64,000 nucleotides of DNA. It comes from Pelodera strongyloides (taxonomy: Eukaryota > Nematoda > Chromadorea > Rhabditida > Rhabditidae). Shown one piece after another: positions 23,201-34,215 of this stretch. The notes beneath the pieces are model-generated. The model did no database searches. It was not told where the DNA came from and saw only the letters and a list, made by a program, of their open reading frames with translations. Position numbers and translations under genes: made by a program. The first letter of the stretch is position 1; each line of letters opens with the position of its first letter. Location of the stretch: contig JAANDG010000422.1 in the NCBI GenBank assembly GCA_036852015.1, positions 62,001 to 126,000 on the forward strand. The letters are read 5' to 3'.

Positions 23201-26200
23201 ACTGCTTCCGGAACCGCGGACGGAAAGAGTTCGATCGACTGAACTCGCTCCTGTGAGCAGTACGGACGAGGGGAGACCTGAATAATTACATTAAGATAAA
23301 GATACTGTTCCAGTCGTTCAGACCATCCGCATACCAAAGTTGGCGGCTGGGAGCAACGGTTCTTTAGAGGTAGAGGGCCCGGTTTGGCATGGCGGGGAGA
23401 AGACGACGAGCCCGTCATGTACATCCACGTCCCAGCGCCACAATAGTGCCATATTAGCGCCAAGGACCTGGCTGGAAGCTCGCACCCTTGCCTCAGCACG
23501 GGCTCATCCATCACCTACCGTAATCACTTTCCGGGTTTCCCATTTCTCATAATGTCCTCACATACTTTTTAGTGCCTGGCACTAGACTCGTGATTCAATT
23601 CTGCTCACATTATTTGTTTAACAAGGAAAGTGCATTGAAGCACAAGGAAATGAAATCCTGAAGGAATATAAAAACCCTACTCGACGAGGAAGCGGTATTG
23701 GACATCGGACTTCCATTCATGGTCACCGTTGGCGTATTCAGAGCATCATTCGGTCGAGGTGTGGACGGATTCGAGTCGGTACTTCCAGTCAGGTTCAAAA
23801 CTGAACTCATGTCTGAAAGAAAGATTTCTGTAATGGAGTTTCCAAGTATCCGGACAAATTTTCCGTATTTTACGGCTTCGCGAGAGCCATTTATTAATTT
23901 CTCATGTCAAATATTCAATTCAGGGAAAATACGGTAAATTTTTCTATACTTGGAAGGGAACGCACATTTGTTTTTGGCATACATGGAAACCCCATAAAAG
24001 GAATGCGAACATTATTCTAGGTGTCGTTTTTTCTGTACTGATGAAAGTTCGACAAAAAATATAACACGGCCGTTTCCCGGGAAAGAACTTTTCCCAAATT
24101 GGGCATTTTTTTCAATTTCCAAAATTCACGACTCTTTCTACCTCTTCCCAAAAAGCGAGTTGGGAAATGGAAAATTTTATTTTTTTCCCATTTCCCGGAG
24201 TTCACCACTACCTATTTCCAAAAACCGAGCTGAAGAGAAAATTTTACACGAGCTTGGCACGTGTAAAACATAACCCTCAGGAAATTATCTGAAACAGTGG
24301 ACTGCTGAGGACTCGCGTTTCTGTTCCGATTAGCAAGCACTGAAATGTAAATGTAAGCTTCAGCTTATTGGTACATATTTTGCAGGACAGGCGTCATGGT
24401 ACAGTTCGGCGAAACAAGTGAATTAACCATAAAATCAAGCATGTTATGTGTTTGCGGCATTAGTGCGACCAGTGCGTTATATGAGTATATGAGCGCCCAA
24501 AGGTGCGCCATTAATATGCATCTTGGCGTGCAAGCGACAATATTGCTACCTGCAACTGCAGCTTTGAGTGCGCGTGGCAACGTTGCGGCGTGCAATTTAC
24601 CGTAGCCCCTGCGGCACACGAAATGAGGGGCGGAAACCTTTTGCTATCTTCATTACTATTATAAATGAATACGATACTTTTCTCCGGCATCTTCTAAAAT
24701 CAGTTTTCATGCGGGTTACATTTCAAGAGTACAAGTGTCCTCAATGTTATGCTAATTGCCACGCGTAAACTCATTTTCTGCGCTCCATTTTGTGTAGCAT
24801 GATGAAATAAATACGTATTGCATACTGTAACAAATTAAATTACGTGGAGGTGTGACGAGGAGGCTTCTAGCGAGCGGAGTGTCAGACCTGCTTGCCGATG
24901 TGTCCAACATACTATCGTTGGCTGAAAATCAGAGTGTATCAATATACAATTTTAAACACATTGAAAAAAACGATGTTCATATGATTTTTGGCTGCTCTAG
25001 CTCTACGCGTATATAATTGGGTTGGTTCCCAATAGTTTGGGTTAACAGTTTAAAGCGGCGCGTTCGGATAAATAAACAACTTGAATCAAAGAGATGTTAT
25101 TGGCCAAATAGGCGATCCATCAACACATATCTTGGTAAAATCTAAAACTAAATAATTCACAACTTACAAAGATGACTTGTTCGCGATGTGCGAGACGACT
25201 CCATGACGCTCGGGGTACTCGACTGAGACTGAGGGCTGCTCACGGAGGAATGCGTGGAACCTGAAGAAAAAGCTATAGCAATGGTTGAGAGCGAGAGAAA
25301 GAGTGTATGTGTGCGTGTGTGCGTGTGTGTGTATGTATGTATGTGTGTGCGTGTGTGTGCGCGTGTGTGTGTGTGCGTATGCGTGTGTGTGGGTGTGTGC
25401 GGGTGTGTGTGTGAGGGAGGGAGAGAGAAGGGGTCGATCTGGAGAATATTACGCTAAATTCTTCCATTTCCCCTCCTAAACTAGGCATATAATACACAAC
25501 AACCTGTATCTAGCCCAAATGGTCGGAAAAAGTTTTGGCAAGACAATTACCCATCGATCCGACAGTTGACGCGGATTGAGAAGGGGCACTTGCACGGGCG
25601 GCGATTGATGGTGCCTTGACAACGGATACTCCATTTGAACTGTTTCCTGATCCTGCAGTTTAATGGGAATAAAGTAAACAAGCAGAAAGTTAGCTATATC
25701 AATAGTTGAGAGAGAGGATAGAAAGGAAGAGAGACGGAGAGGAGATGTCAATCTAGTGAATATTCAGCAAAAAACTTAGTTCCGTCCAAATAGTGTATGT
25801 GATACCAACACCAGCACTTATGATTTATTGTTAGAGTCAGAAGTTGTATGCAAGTATTTTGGCAAGAAAATTACCTTGAGATCCGACAGATGAACTGATT
25901 GGCTGTGTACCTGCTGACTGTGCACTTGGACGGATCCGAGGTGTATCATGAGTTGCTAAATGAAAAACTTATTGAATTTCATAAAATGACTGCAAGCAAC
26001 CACATGATACATCACCGTTTAAATAGCACACTCATTGCATGTGCTCCTCTTCAACTGCATATTGCTAATCGATAATATGCTAAACTGAAATAAACTATTG
26101 GAAAACCGTACAAAGCAAAAGAAGTCACAAAAAGGCTGTGAAATTAAAAAGACCAACCGGAGAGAGAAGGAGCATTGCCTGAGACCACAGTCGAATAGTT

Positions 26201-28584
26201 TCCTGAACATAAAGTTTCGCTCAAGTTAAATTAAACCTGGTAGCCTAAGTATGCGCCGTGCAGATGGCACAGTGAAAGTGAAATACCATTCCTCTTAGCG
26301 CCGCTCAGGAGCACCTGCGGCGTATGGCGCCGTTTTGACAAAACAAGCCTACATCGGCCACACCGCTCGAGATATGATCCGTAGGTTAAAAGGTGTACCA
26401 AACGTTGTAAGAAAAAGAACCGAGATTCCACGCGCGGCATATACTCAGCCTAAAGCCTAAAACTACATGGTACAAGTAGTATCGAACGTGTTCTAGTAGT
26501 AAGCAAAGAACAACTAAGAAGCCGGAGTACGGGAGGTGATGAGCGGTGGGCGTGGCGCACAAGCGGCACAAACTTGTAGCCCTTAAATGTATGGCTTGCC
26601 TGCGGCCTACATGCGGCACACTTCTGGCACACTACTTTTTCCACCTGTGTGTGTAGCGCTTTTCATATAATGCAAAGAGTGAATAAACCTTTTTAATGAA
26701 ACTGAACAGAAGTCTCTAAGTTTTAAAGGGATCGGTTGGTTCACCTTGAATTGTGTCTGTTTTTTTTTGTTTCTTTATTTTCTATAAGGGATAATAAAAA
26801 TTTGGAATACAAAAAGTAGTGCTCAATTTCAATACTCACGAAGATATTGGGTGATAAAGTGGTGGATTGATCGGTCCGGAATTCAAAAAGGGCAATTGTC
26901 CTATACAAACAAGGCACTTTTTGTATTCCAAATTTTTATTATCCCTTATAGAAAATAAAGGAACAAAAAAAAAAGACACAATTTAAGGTGAACCGATCCC
27001 TTTAAGGATACATTTTCGACTTGAGTACTCTATTTCGATCAATTGTTGCAAATAAAAAATGGGCGGAGAGAAAAGAGAATGAGGCTCACTCAAGCCAGAT
27101 TAGACTTCTAAGAAACCTAACCATATTGACAAACACAAATTAATTGTGTAAGGTTTGTTTAGGACGGTGGTATGAACCTACAATAACAGAAGACATATTA
27201 CCTGCTCCAGTAGGCGTGGCTGAATCGCTAAGTGGCACATCATTGATAGCTGGCGGAAGGGCGGAAGACGTCGTAGCTGGTAGGAGCTGGTTTCCTTGTG
27301 CGTTTCGCGATGGTGCTGATGAGCGAACTTGGCCATGATGCGAGGGTGCGGATCCAGTCGGAGGAGCAGTGCGGACGTTTCTAACAGACGATGGTGCGGA
27401 GATCGATGCTTGGTGAGGAGCAAGAGACTGTTGGGCAACTTGAGGGACGGGGATCACGACGATCTGATTCGATGGCTGGACCGCCTGATTGTTGGTCGGT
27501 GGAGCAGGAGCCTGGCGACGTTGTGCGGGTGTGGACTGGATCCGAGCGGGGGCGGGAAGACGATTCCGGGCGACGACTTGAGTGCGAGTCGTCTTCCGTT
27601 TCGTGACCCTTCCATTCTTCCGACGGGGTGCTAAATGAAAGTTGTTCAGGTATTTGTTAATAGTCCGCAATAAAAAATAAGCAACTCGCACGGAACATAA
27701 TTATTGGTTAATGATGAAAAGACAATTGAAAAAACAAGATCATTAAGGACTAAACTACCTCGGGGGCGGCGCTGAGAGACATCCGGCTTGTTCCTGATAG
27801 AAAGGTCGGTAGCGCGGCCAACGACATCTCCCAAGCAGTCGGCGACCTGAATCAATCGATATGGGATTGAAAGTTCGAACGAATGACAATCTTCTGCCTA
27901 ATTAATTTACATATCAAGTCACTAATGTGAATATAATGAAGTAATTTTCGATGTGTAATTAGCTAGCTCGTACTTAATGATTAAATGCACATTACACATT
28001 AGTACTTAATTAGCAGAATTAAAGGGGAATGCGGCTGCCTTTATTCATACGTATACCGTATTCTAATACTACTACGCATAATATAAGACAGTAAACGTAA
28101 AATTATATATACTAGAATAGAAATACGTATAAAAGAAAGGTCTTTAATTGAATAAGGGTACTATTTTGGGTACCTCGCTTCAACCACTATGTCATAGACG
28201 AGCATTATGCCAAAACACTATCTATAAGATGGCTTATATTTGCTTATTTGGAACCTGAAAGATACCAATTTAATTGGAATCAAATTACCATCCCTGTTTA
28301 GAACGTATTTTTGTCTTAACACTAACCAAAACACTGTTGTCCTGATCTTTTACAGCAGCTGCGTCAAGAATCAGACTCCAGAATTTGTCATCCATATCCG
28401 CCAAAAGGATTGCTCTCTCAGCCGAGAATGCTGTCGAGTCGTTAGGGTCAGACGACAACTAAAGCAAGAGATTATAACCAAACGAATGACTTGTACTATT
28501 GTTGTACATAAACTATGTAGTTGTGGGGTTCCATCTACAACGATCACAGTTTTGGAGCATATCGTTAGAGATTATAGAAAAGAC

Positions 28585-28618
<34 letters not shown>

Positions 28619-29819
28619 CGAAGTAGAGAGAGAAAGAGACAGAGAGAGGGAAAGTAATACAGACAAAGAGAGAAAGAGACGGAGAGAGAGTAAGAGAAAG
28701 AGGGTGAGAGCGAGAGCGAGAGACGGAGAGAGAGTCACAGACAGAGCAAGGCAGAGGGAGAGAGAGAGGAGAGAGAGGAGGTGATAGGGGACCCGAGAGG
28801 GGGGGGGGAGAGAGATAGAGACAGAGGGGGGTAACAGAGAGGGTGAGAGAGTAGAGAGTTGTGAGAGATAGTCAGTTAGAGGGAGACAGATGGAGTAAGA
28901 AACTGTAATTTAGCCAGTGCGAGAGAGAGGGAGAGAGGAGAGACTATACTTTAGACTTGGTACAATTTTACGTAATACGACTTGGTACAAACTTCCTTCA
29001 AACAGTATGAATAATTAACATGCCTCTCCAAGAGAGCGGATGACCACTCCAATCGAACGGAGTGATTGGTCTTCAAACGCTCCCATGGCCTGCCCACACA
29101 TCTTAGCCAGTTCCACGCAGAGTTTCAGTCCCTTTGCTGCCTGGACCTAAAACGACAGAAATACATACATAGGAACAAGGCATAGCAAGGAAAGACTACG
29201 AAAAGTATTCATTAACTTTTCTATTGAGGACTCCTATTACAAAAACTAGTACTGGTTCGTAACAATCAAACAAACCATGTTTCCCGTGTCCTGGAAGATC
29301 TGACGGGTGAACAGATCCGATGTCACCTGCAGAACCAACATGATACTCTCGAAAGGTGAGACGCATTTCTCAACAGTAGCATTGGCACTCGCACCAATAG
29401 CCATCTGAAAATAAAGATAAATAATAGGAAAGGTAATACTCTCACAAACTGGAAATTAAATGAATAGCATTATATTATAAATGAAAAGAATAATTTCTGT
29501 CTATGAATTTCACACGAATTCGCGATTATATAGCCTCAATCGAATCAGAGTTTTTACCCATTTTTCTAGCAAAACTAGCAAACGATTAAGCTTTTCGGGC
29601 TTAATCAAAATGAACATAGTATGCGAAACTTCGTAATCTTATAAGGCATACCCGGTTGAGAACGGCCCCAATGTATCGGAGAGAGACATGTTGTTGAATC
29701 TCGTCCTCCAGCAGGTCGTAGGCAGGGGGCGCCGGTGGTACAACCACTGCTGGCACAGGTGCCGCGGCCGGGTTCGGTGCCATTGCAGCAAGCCGGGGCG
29801 ATCTTCTGGGCGGTGCCAT
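20269..29819 (-). CDS. Large unnamed protein: N-terminal domain plus Pro/Ser/Thr-rich chain of phase-1 exons
   Basis: Starts at ATG 29819 ([20 protein letters not shown]). Exons: 29652-29819, 29276-29404, 29024-29146, 27759-27846, 27202-27630, 26158-26202, 25875-25955, 25551-25652, 25168-25260, 24844-24921, 23681-23812, 23203-23277, 23012-23056, 22572-22661, 22090-22182, 21881-21970, 21447-21566, 20967-21008, 20701-20778, 20513-20560, 20269-20423 (TGA). They total 2304 nt, about 767 residues, and join in phase throughout. Residues about 35-170 form a helix-rich domain ([47 protein letters not shown]) that I do not recognise. Everything after is low-complexity Pro/Ser/Thr/Ala/Gln, opening with a basic patch ([14 protein letters not shown]), which suggests a nuclear disordered protein. 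From 27202 onward every exon is phase 1-1. The third intron has a GC donor. Additional optional exons may lie at 24275-24339 and 23335-23490. Confidence 0.7.
22371..22544. mobile_element. GC-rich inverted-repeat element in an intron
   Basis: Arms of about 44 bp: CTCAGGCGCGCAACACGGAA... on the left, complement of ...TTCCGCGATGCGCGCCTGAG on the right, both including CCGCGTCCGCGG. The loop of about 85 bp also shows weaker self-complementarity (AAACCTCTTTTC / CACCTCTTTTCC nearby). It lies between exons 22090-22182 and 22572-22661 of the large minus-strand gene. Probably a MITE of a family different from the TTAA elements. Confidence 0.65.
25300..25420. repeat. (GT)n microsatellite in an intron
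   Basis: GTGTGT with interspersed GC and TATG variants, within the intron between exons 25168-25260 and 25551-25652. Val/Cys and His/Thr frames across it are artefacts. Confidence 0.95.
26240..26660. repeat. GCGCAC/GCGGCAC degenerate repeats in an intron
   Basis: Words such as TATGGCGCCG, GTGGCGCACAAGCGGCAC, GCCTGCGGCCTACATGCGGCAC and CTTCTGGCACAC are scattered here, resembling the GC-rich repeats at 6.4, 20.1 and 34.5 kb. No gene of its own. Confidence 0.5.
26723..27005. mobile_element. TTAA MITE, family E
   Basis: A 283-bp element with TTAA at both ends, termini TTAAAGGGATCGGTTGGTTC and the complement of GGTGAACCGATCCCTTTAA. Long inner arms include CTATAAGGGATAATAAAAA / TTTTTATTATCCCTTATAG, so most of the element folds on itself. 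It is noncoding and lies in the intron before exon 26158-26202 of the large gene. Confidence 0.9.
27900..28580. other. AT-rich intron sequence, no exon seen
   Basis: Part of the long GC-AG intron (27847-29023) of the large minus-strand gene. A plus-strand frame at 28240-28626 runs into a purine repeat and has no other support. A palindromic AATGTGTAATTAGC...-like stretch lies near 27945-28020. Confidence 0.5.
28580..28945. repeat. Long GA-rich purine tract
   Basis: Nearly all purine on the plus strand for over 350 bp with irregular GAGAGA, AGAGACGG and a G9 run near 28801. It lies inside the 1.2-kb GC-AG intron. Such a tract may form triplex or quadruplex DNA; that is inference. Confidence 0.9.
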
Positions 29820-30488
29820 ATCACTTTGTACAATTTGTACGCCTGAATTGTTTGGATTACAAGTTTATGTTGATTAACAAGAATTTGAATTGCCACATTC
29901 CACTATTTTGTCGTTTAGAAGTCCGTAACTCATAGTACTTTATAAGGACCAAAGTGCAATTATAGCTCTACGTCAAAATAAACGAATTCCCTTCTAAAAA
30001 TATAACCCTTATGTGGATATAACGGGTTATGTCGAGATGTTAGTAAACAAAATTTAGGAATAGTGCCAGATAAAGACGATTTTTTTATCGTGATATGTTC
30101 GTCAGCGGCTTCCCGAGAAAATTGGCCTCCGGAAAGTTTAAAGACCAGTATGTCCGGTTTCAGAGATGACCTGGGCCCTGGTGGACCGTTTCTGCGGATG
30201 CGGTTGATATAACCTAGTACTATTTAACTTAATATTTTATGCCTCAGAAAAGCGGGAAAACAAAAACCAAAAATGACTGCTTGCAGCTAATCAACTGAAC
30301 AATATATCAAAGTGCAATCAATCAACAAATAACAAGATCTTTACATTCCAATTTTGTTGGGTGGTTAGCACTAGTTCAATACAGAAACGTAAATCTATCA
30401 CAAAATTCCCTTCGTTTATGTGTAAAATGTGGTATTTCGAGAATTTTGAGTAATTTTAACAAAGTTGTTCAGTTTTGTCCTAGTGCCC
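29820..30488. other. Upstream region of the large gene
   Basis: About 670 bp between the ATG at 29819 and the repeat at 30489. No exon is convincing. A 5' untranslated exon could lie here but is not identified. A CAGCGGCTTCCCGAG word near 30103 is the only GC-rich feature. Confidence 0.4.
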
Positions 30489-30760
30489 ACTCTGTTCTTC
30501 TACTGCACGTTTCCCGCGAAACAAAAATAAATCCCGCGTTTCCTGGCGGGCTAGCACCCAATCCCACGGAATAAGAAAAGTCGCATGTTTCCTGACAGAC
30601 TAGCCAATCATGTCCCGCAAATAAACATTAGTCAAGGCCTTGTGTTAGCGGCAAGGCCCCTAATTAGCGCTCGCACTAAGAACCGAATCCCGCGTTTCCC
30701 GCATGTTTGGGAGGAAACGCGGGATTACGATTTCCGCTAAACTGCGAATGAGGAACATAG
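30489..30760. repeat. TTTCCCGC-rich repeat, copy 2
   Basis: Second copy of the element at 15829-16099, same orientation, with the same start (ACTCTGTTCTTCTACTGC) and end (GAGGAACATAG). It carries the same set of TCCCGC words. It sits about 670 bp upstream of the start codon of the large minus-strand gene. Confidence 0.75.
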
Positions 30761-31320
30761 CATATTCCTCAAATTGTATTACTTATCAGGGCTTGCTGTT
30801 TTTTTAACGTATTCGACCCCAAATACTGCACCAACTTCAAAAATATATTGGGTAAATGTAACAAAAAAAGATAATATAAGTATTCTAGTGAGAAGCGATT
30901 GAAGAAGACTTGTAACAATTAAAATACTTATATAAACGCAGAAATCGTGAAAACAAAAAGGAAAACATGAAGAGTATTCGGAGTTCAACATTGGCAGCAG
31001 TCATGCGGATCCTTAATTATATTCTTTTCATAAGTGTAGTTTCTTAATCCTATCACAATCACAGTGTAAACGTTTCAAAATTAACTCACTTTTTACTTTT
31101 CTCTTCTTCGGACGAGGAGAAGTGAATTTGCATAATGAAAAGTATATTCGATGAGCAACAAATTTGCATGCGACCACCTTATCCTGAATTGTACGTTTCA
31201 AAGAAAGAGGTAGTTCAGTCTCACAATCTTTAGCCCATACTCTCGTGTCACTGGTAGGCCTTCCTACGTTCCTACCAGTGACGGTGCACGGATAAGTGTC
31301 GCGATCACCCAGAAAGGTAA
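30761..31320. other. No supported gene
   Basis: Minus-strand frames of 70 and 100 codons exist at 30779-30991 and 31028-31330 without splice partners or motifs. A palindromic pair CTGGTAGG-CCTTCC / ACGTTCCTACCAG lies near 31250-31280. Confidence 0.4.
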
Positions 31321-31990
31321 CTGTTTTCAACCAGAATACATTGTGGAAATTTGTATTTCAGTTTAAACTGCTCCTTCCACACTGTTTTCAATCAGAAAAC
31401 ATTGTGGCAACATGTTTTCAGATTAAACTGATCTGTCCACACTGAAATAGTGTGAACTGAAATACATGTTGCCACAATTTTTTCTGGTTGAAAACAGTGT
31501 GGAAAGAGCAGTTTAAACTGAAATATATGTTGCCACAATGTTTTTCTGGTTGATACCAATGTGGAAAGATCCAATATTTGCTGGTTGAAAACAGTGTGGA
31601 AAGATCCATTTTAAAGGGAATATGTAGGCCCTTTTTGAAGTTAAGCTGTATTAATAGAATGCGTGTTGATTAAGGAAACAATAACAAAAGTTGTCTACAA
31701 TTACCCACTTAAAAGAAAATCAATTACAAAGCTCGCCTTTTCCATAGTAAACGCTAATTCGGAACCCTTGCATAAATTTGGGTCCGATTGAATAAATTTC
31801 AGTTTAAATCGGCAAATAGCAAGATTCAAGATGCAGCGCATTCCAATTTCGTATTTACATATTCAGTCGCCTATTTAAATTAACGTCTGGTATGGAAACG
31901 CTAGTTTCGCTTTTTTTTTGCTCATTTTGAGTGCCTACATATTTGCTTTAACTGAAATACATATTGCCACAATGTTTTCTGGTTCTGGGA
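31321..31990. repeat. Satellite of about 100-bp units, split by a MITE
   Basis: Repeats of ...AACTGAAATACATGTTGCCAC-AATGTTTTCTGGTTGAAAACAG-TGTGGAAAGAGC... in alternating orientation, from about 31321 to 31610, resuming at 31952 (CTGAAATACATATTGCC). A family-B MITE occupies 31611-31951. The monomer is related to the roughly 60-bp satellite at 36087-36620. Confidence 0.75.
31611..31951. mobile_element. TTAA MITE, family B, copy 2, inserted in satellite
   Basis: A 341-bp near-identical twin of 1602-1945. Flanking DNA on both sides is satellite. Removing the element and one TTAA leaves GATCCATTTTAACTGAAATAC, close to the uninterrupted monomer sequence GAGCAGTTTAAACTGAAATA. The TTAA target and its duplication can therefore be read directly. 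Confidence 0.9.
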
Positions 31991-32579
31991 AAGGAAACAC
32001 AAAAATTTGCAAGCTTCATATCGCACTATGAACTATATATTTACCATATAATAATACTATGCAATATAACATAGCACTATATAATATAGTATAGCTTCAC
32101 AGTGCACTAATATTCTATATATTTACATTCTAGGGCATAGGGAAACTTTGAATTAGAAAAGGTTGTTTCAGAATCCTTCGACATTGGATCTGTAATGCCA
32201 ATACTCATCCGTGCACCTACCGACCTACCGAAAGATTTGCACAACTCTTTCAATGTACAATAATTCCTGGCTTGAGAACTGCAAACAAAGTAGATAATAT
32301 TCTATTCAGCTTCGATAACACTATGGATTGACATATAATTAAGCGAATTCCATGAAAATCAAGTCTTCGGTTATTTTTTGCAGCGACCAAGAGACAATTG
32401 CAAAAAGAGGAGAGGCGAGTGCATCCTGTTGCGTATCGCGAAAGCGATTCAATAAATCACACTTGGTTTTATAAAAGTTTGGCAGAAAAGTATATATTAT
32501 GCCAAACTTTTGTAAAACTAGGTGAATTTTAATGCAGCGCTTTCGCGATATTGGTTATAAAACTGCACAGAGATAAGAT

Positions 32580-32645
32580 TCTTTTAGCGCAAGCGGTAGG
32601 GGTGTTGGTCTGACCATACGACGCAGGTTCGATTCCTCTGCCAGG
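32580..32645 (+). other. tRNA-like boxes, probably a decayed tRNA or SINE head
   Basis: TAGCGCAAGCGGTAGGGGT resembles an A box and GGTTCGATTCC is a perfect B box, spaced about 38 bp apart. I could not fold an acceptor stem, and the T-stem pairs at only three of five positions. A functional tRNA is therefore not supported. Confidence 0.3.
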
Positions 32646-32851
32646 TTTCTTTGCTGTTTCTAGTGTTTTTCTTCGTCAAAGCTCTTTGGTATTGTGCGTC
32701 AAGTATTCGGGTAAACTTGTGTGGGTTGTGGAAAACAAGCAAAGCTTTAAAAAAAAAAACGAAACAAATTGGCCGGATACGGCAAATAGCCACACCAACA
32801 TCGTTCTCTATTGACGTAATAAGAGAGATCAAAACTATTTCTAGAGACAAT

Positions 32852-33638
32852 TTAAAGGGTCAGGCCCATTTCAAGTGTTCCCCATTTTTGATGATTCCAT
32901 ATGATTCTCCATTTCAAATATAGTATGATACAATATTTTTCTAATTTTCAAGATCAAAATTCACGCACATTCGTACTGATTGGCAAATATCGCAATTGCC
33001 ACGCCCAATATAGCATATTGTCCAATTAAAGGGACGCGGTCACCGTTTTGGCCCTTATGTATACTTTGTGTTTTTATTATCTTCATAATCTATAACGCAT
33101 AGTGTTGGGAAAATGTTTTGCACGAAATGCGGCAACAGCGAGTAAAATGATGACTAAAAATTGTGTCCTCGAACCAATACACACCATAACCCTAGTAATT
33201 GTCCAGCATATGGCCGTGCTGATAATGACTCGACGAACGTTATTCCACTAATTAATCGGTCGAATACCTCGCGGGCATTATAACATTTGGTTTTCTATGG
33301 CTAACTGTGGACCTTGGGGCGGACGCAACTTTTTTAATCAATGAATTTCTCGCTGAAAACAGCGTTTTTCGTCGGATTTTTTCCAACACTATGTTTTTCA
33401 TACGGTGCAGTTAATAAGAACACAAAGTATACACAAGGGTCAAAACGGTGACCGCGTCCGCCTTTAACGCAAAGAGGCGTGACAAATGCGATATATAGTT
33501 GAAAATGACTGGGTATGGTAAATTTCTGGATACTGCGTTTGCGCTTAAAAATATTCGATCCTACTATATTTGACATGAAGAATCAGGTGGAATCATGAAA
33601 AATAGGGGTCACTTGAAATGGGCCTGACCCTTGTTTAA
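32852..33638. mobile_element. TTAA MITE, family C, copy split by a nested MITE
   Basis: Termini are TTAAAGGGTCAGGCCCATTT and the complement of AAATGGGCCTGACCC. Ordered blocks match the full-length copy at 49167-49584 (GATGATTCCAT, TTTTCCTAATTTTCAAG, CGCAATTGCCACGCC, CCTACTATATTTGACATG). The interior is interrupted by a second element at 33026-33467. Confidence 0.9.
33026..33467. mobile_element. TTAA MITE, family D, nested in family C
   Basis: A 442-bp element with termini TTAAAGGGACGCGGTCACCG and the complement of CGGTGACCGCGTCCGCCTTTAA. Its inner arms include ATACTTTGTGTT / AACACAAAGTAT. It is bounded by TTAA on both sides. Removal joins TTGTCCAATTAACGCAAAG, which aligns with TTGCCCAATTAGCGCGAAG in the uninterrupted copy (complement of 49340-49365). 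Confidence 0.92.
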
Positions 33639-34215
33639 GGTCTACTTTTATCCTTCCCAGATTATCGGCATGTTTGTTTGTATCGGTAAACATTGGTGTA
33701 TATTTGTGTGGAGTGATTACGGTAATGGCAAATACATGAAAGCACGTTTTTTTTTGAAAAGTTTGCTAAACTCCTACCCTTATGGGGTCTCGATGTATGG
33801 CAAAATTGCCGATTTTTGCTTCCAAGTATGGCTAAAATGGCCGTAGATTGGTATCCCATTATGTCACGGTTCTTCCGAAAATAAAATAAAAACCTTCTCG
33901 TCTTTCCGGGGCAGTCGCTTATGTATTACTGATGAAACGTATATTCGTATTCCTCACACTACGCAGACTAACATAGTCATGTCCGCAAAATTAGCATACC
34001 ATGACTAAATTAGCGTACAAGAAAACATGCAAATTTAGTTGGCCTGCGAATACGACTAATATCTCTTCAGGTAATTTTCAACCAGTTTTTACTTACTATT
34101 ATTTATTTGTATGTGTTCGACTTGGTTAGTGTATATTGCTTGTTACCTTGCTGACCTTGAATCAACTAAATCGGAACTAAAATGACTGTTTTTCTAATCA
34201 TTATTCCCATTTCAG

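Noticed and set aside
24275..24339. Exon reading [13 protein letters not shown] in the large gene
   Set aside because: It would leave phase 0 and break the join to 23681-23812, whereas 24844-24921 joins that exon directly in phase 1. It may be an optional or poison exon but is not in the main chain.
31321..31610. Possible CRISPR-like array of regularly spaced repeats
   Set aside because: Spacers are themselves repeated satellite sequence, orientation alternates, and the genome is eukaryotic.
32580..32645. tRNA gene suggested by A-box and B-box words
   Set aside because: No acceptor stem pairs, and the T-stem matches at only three of five positions. A SINE head or decayed tRNA is more likely.
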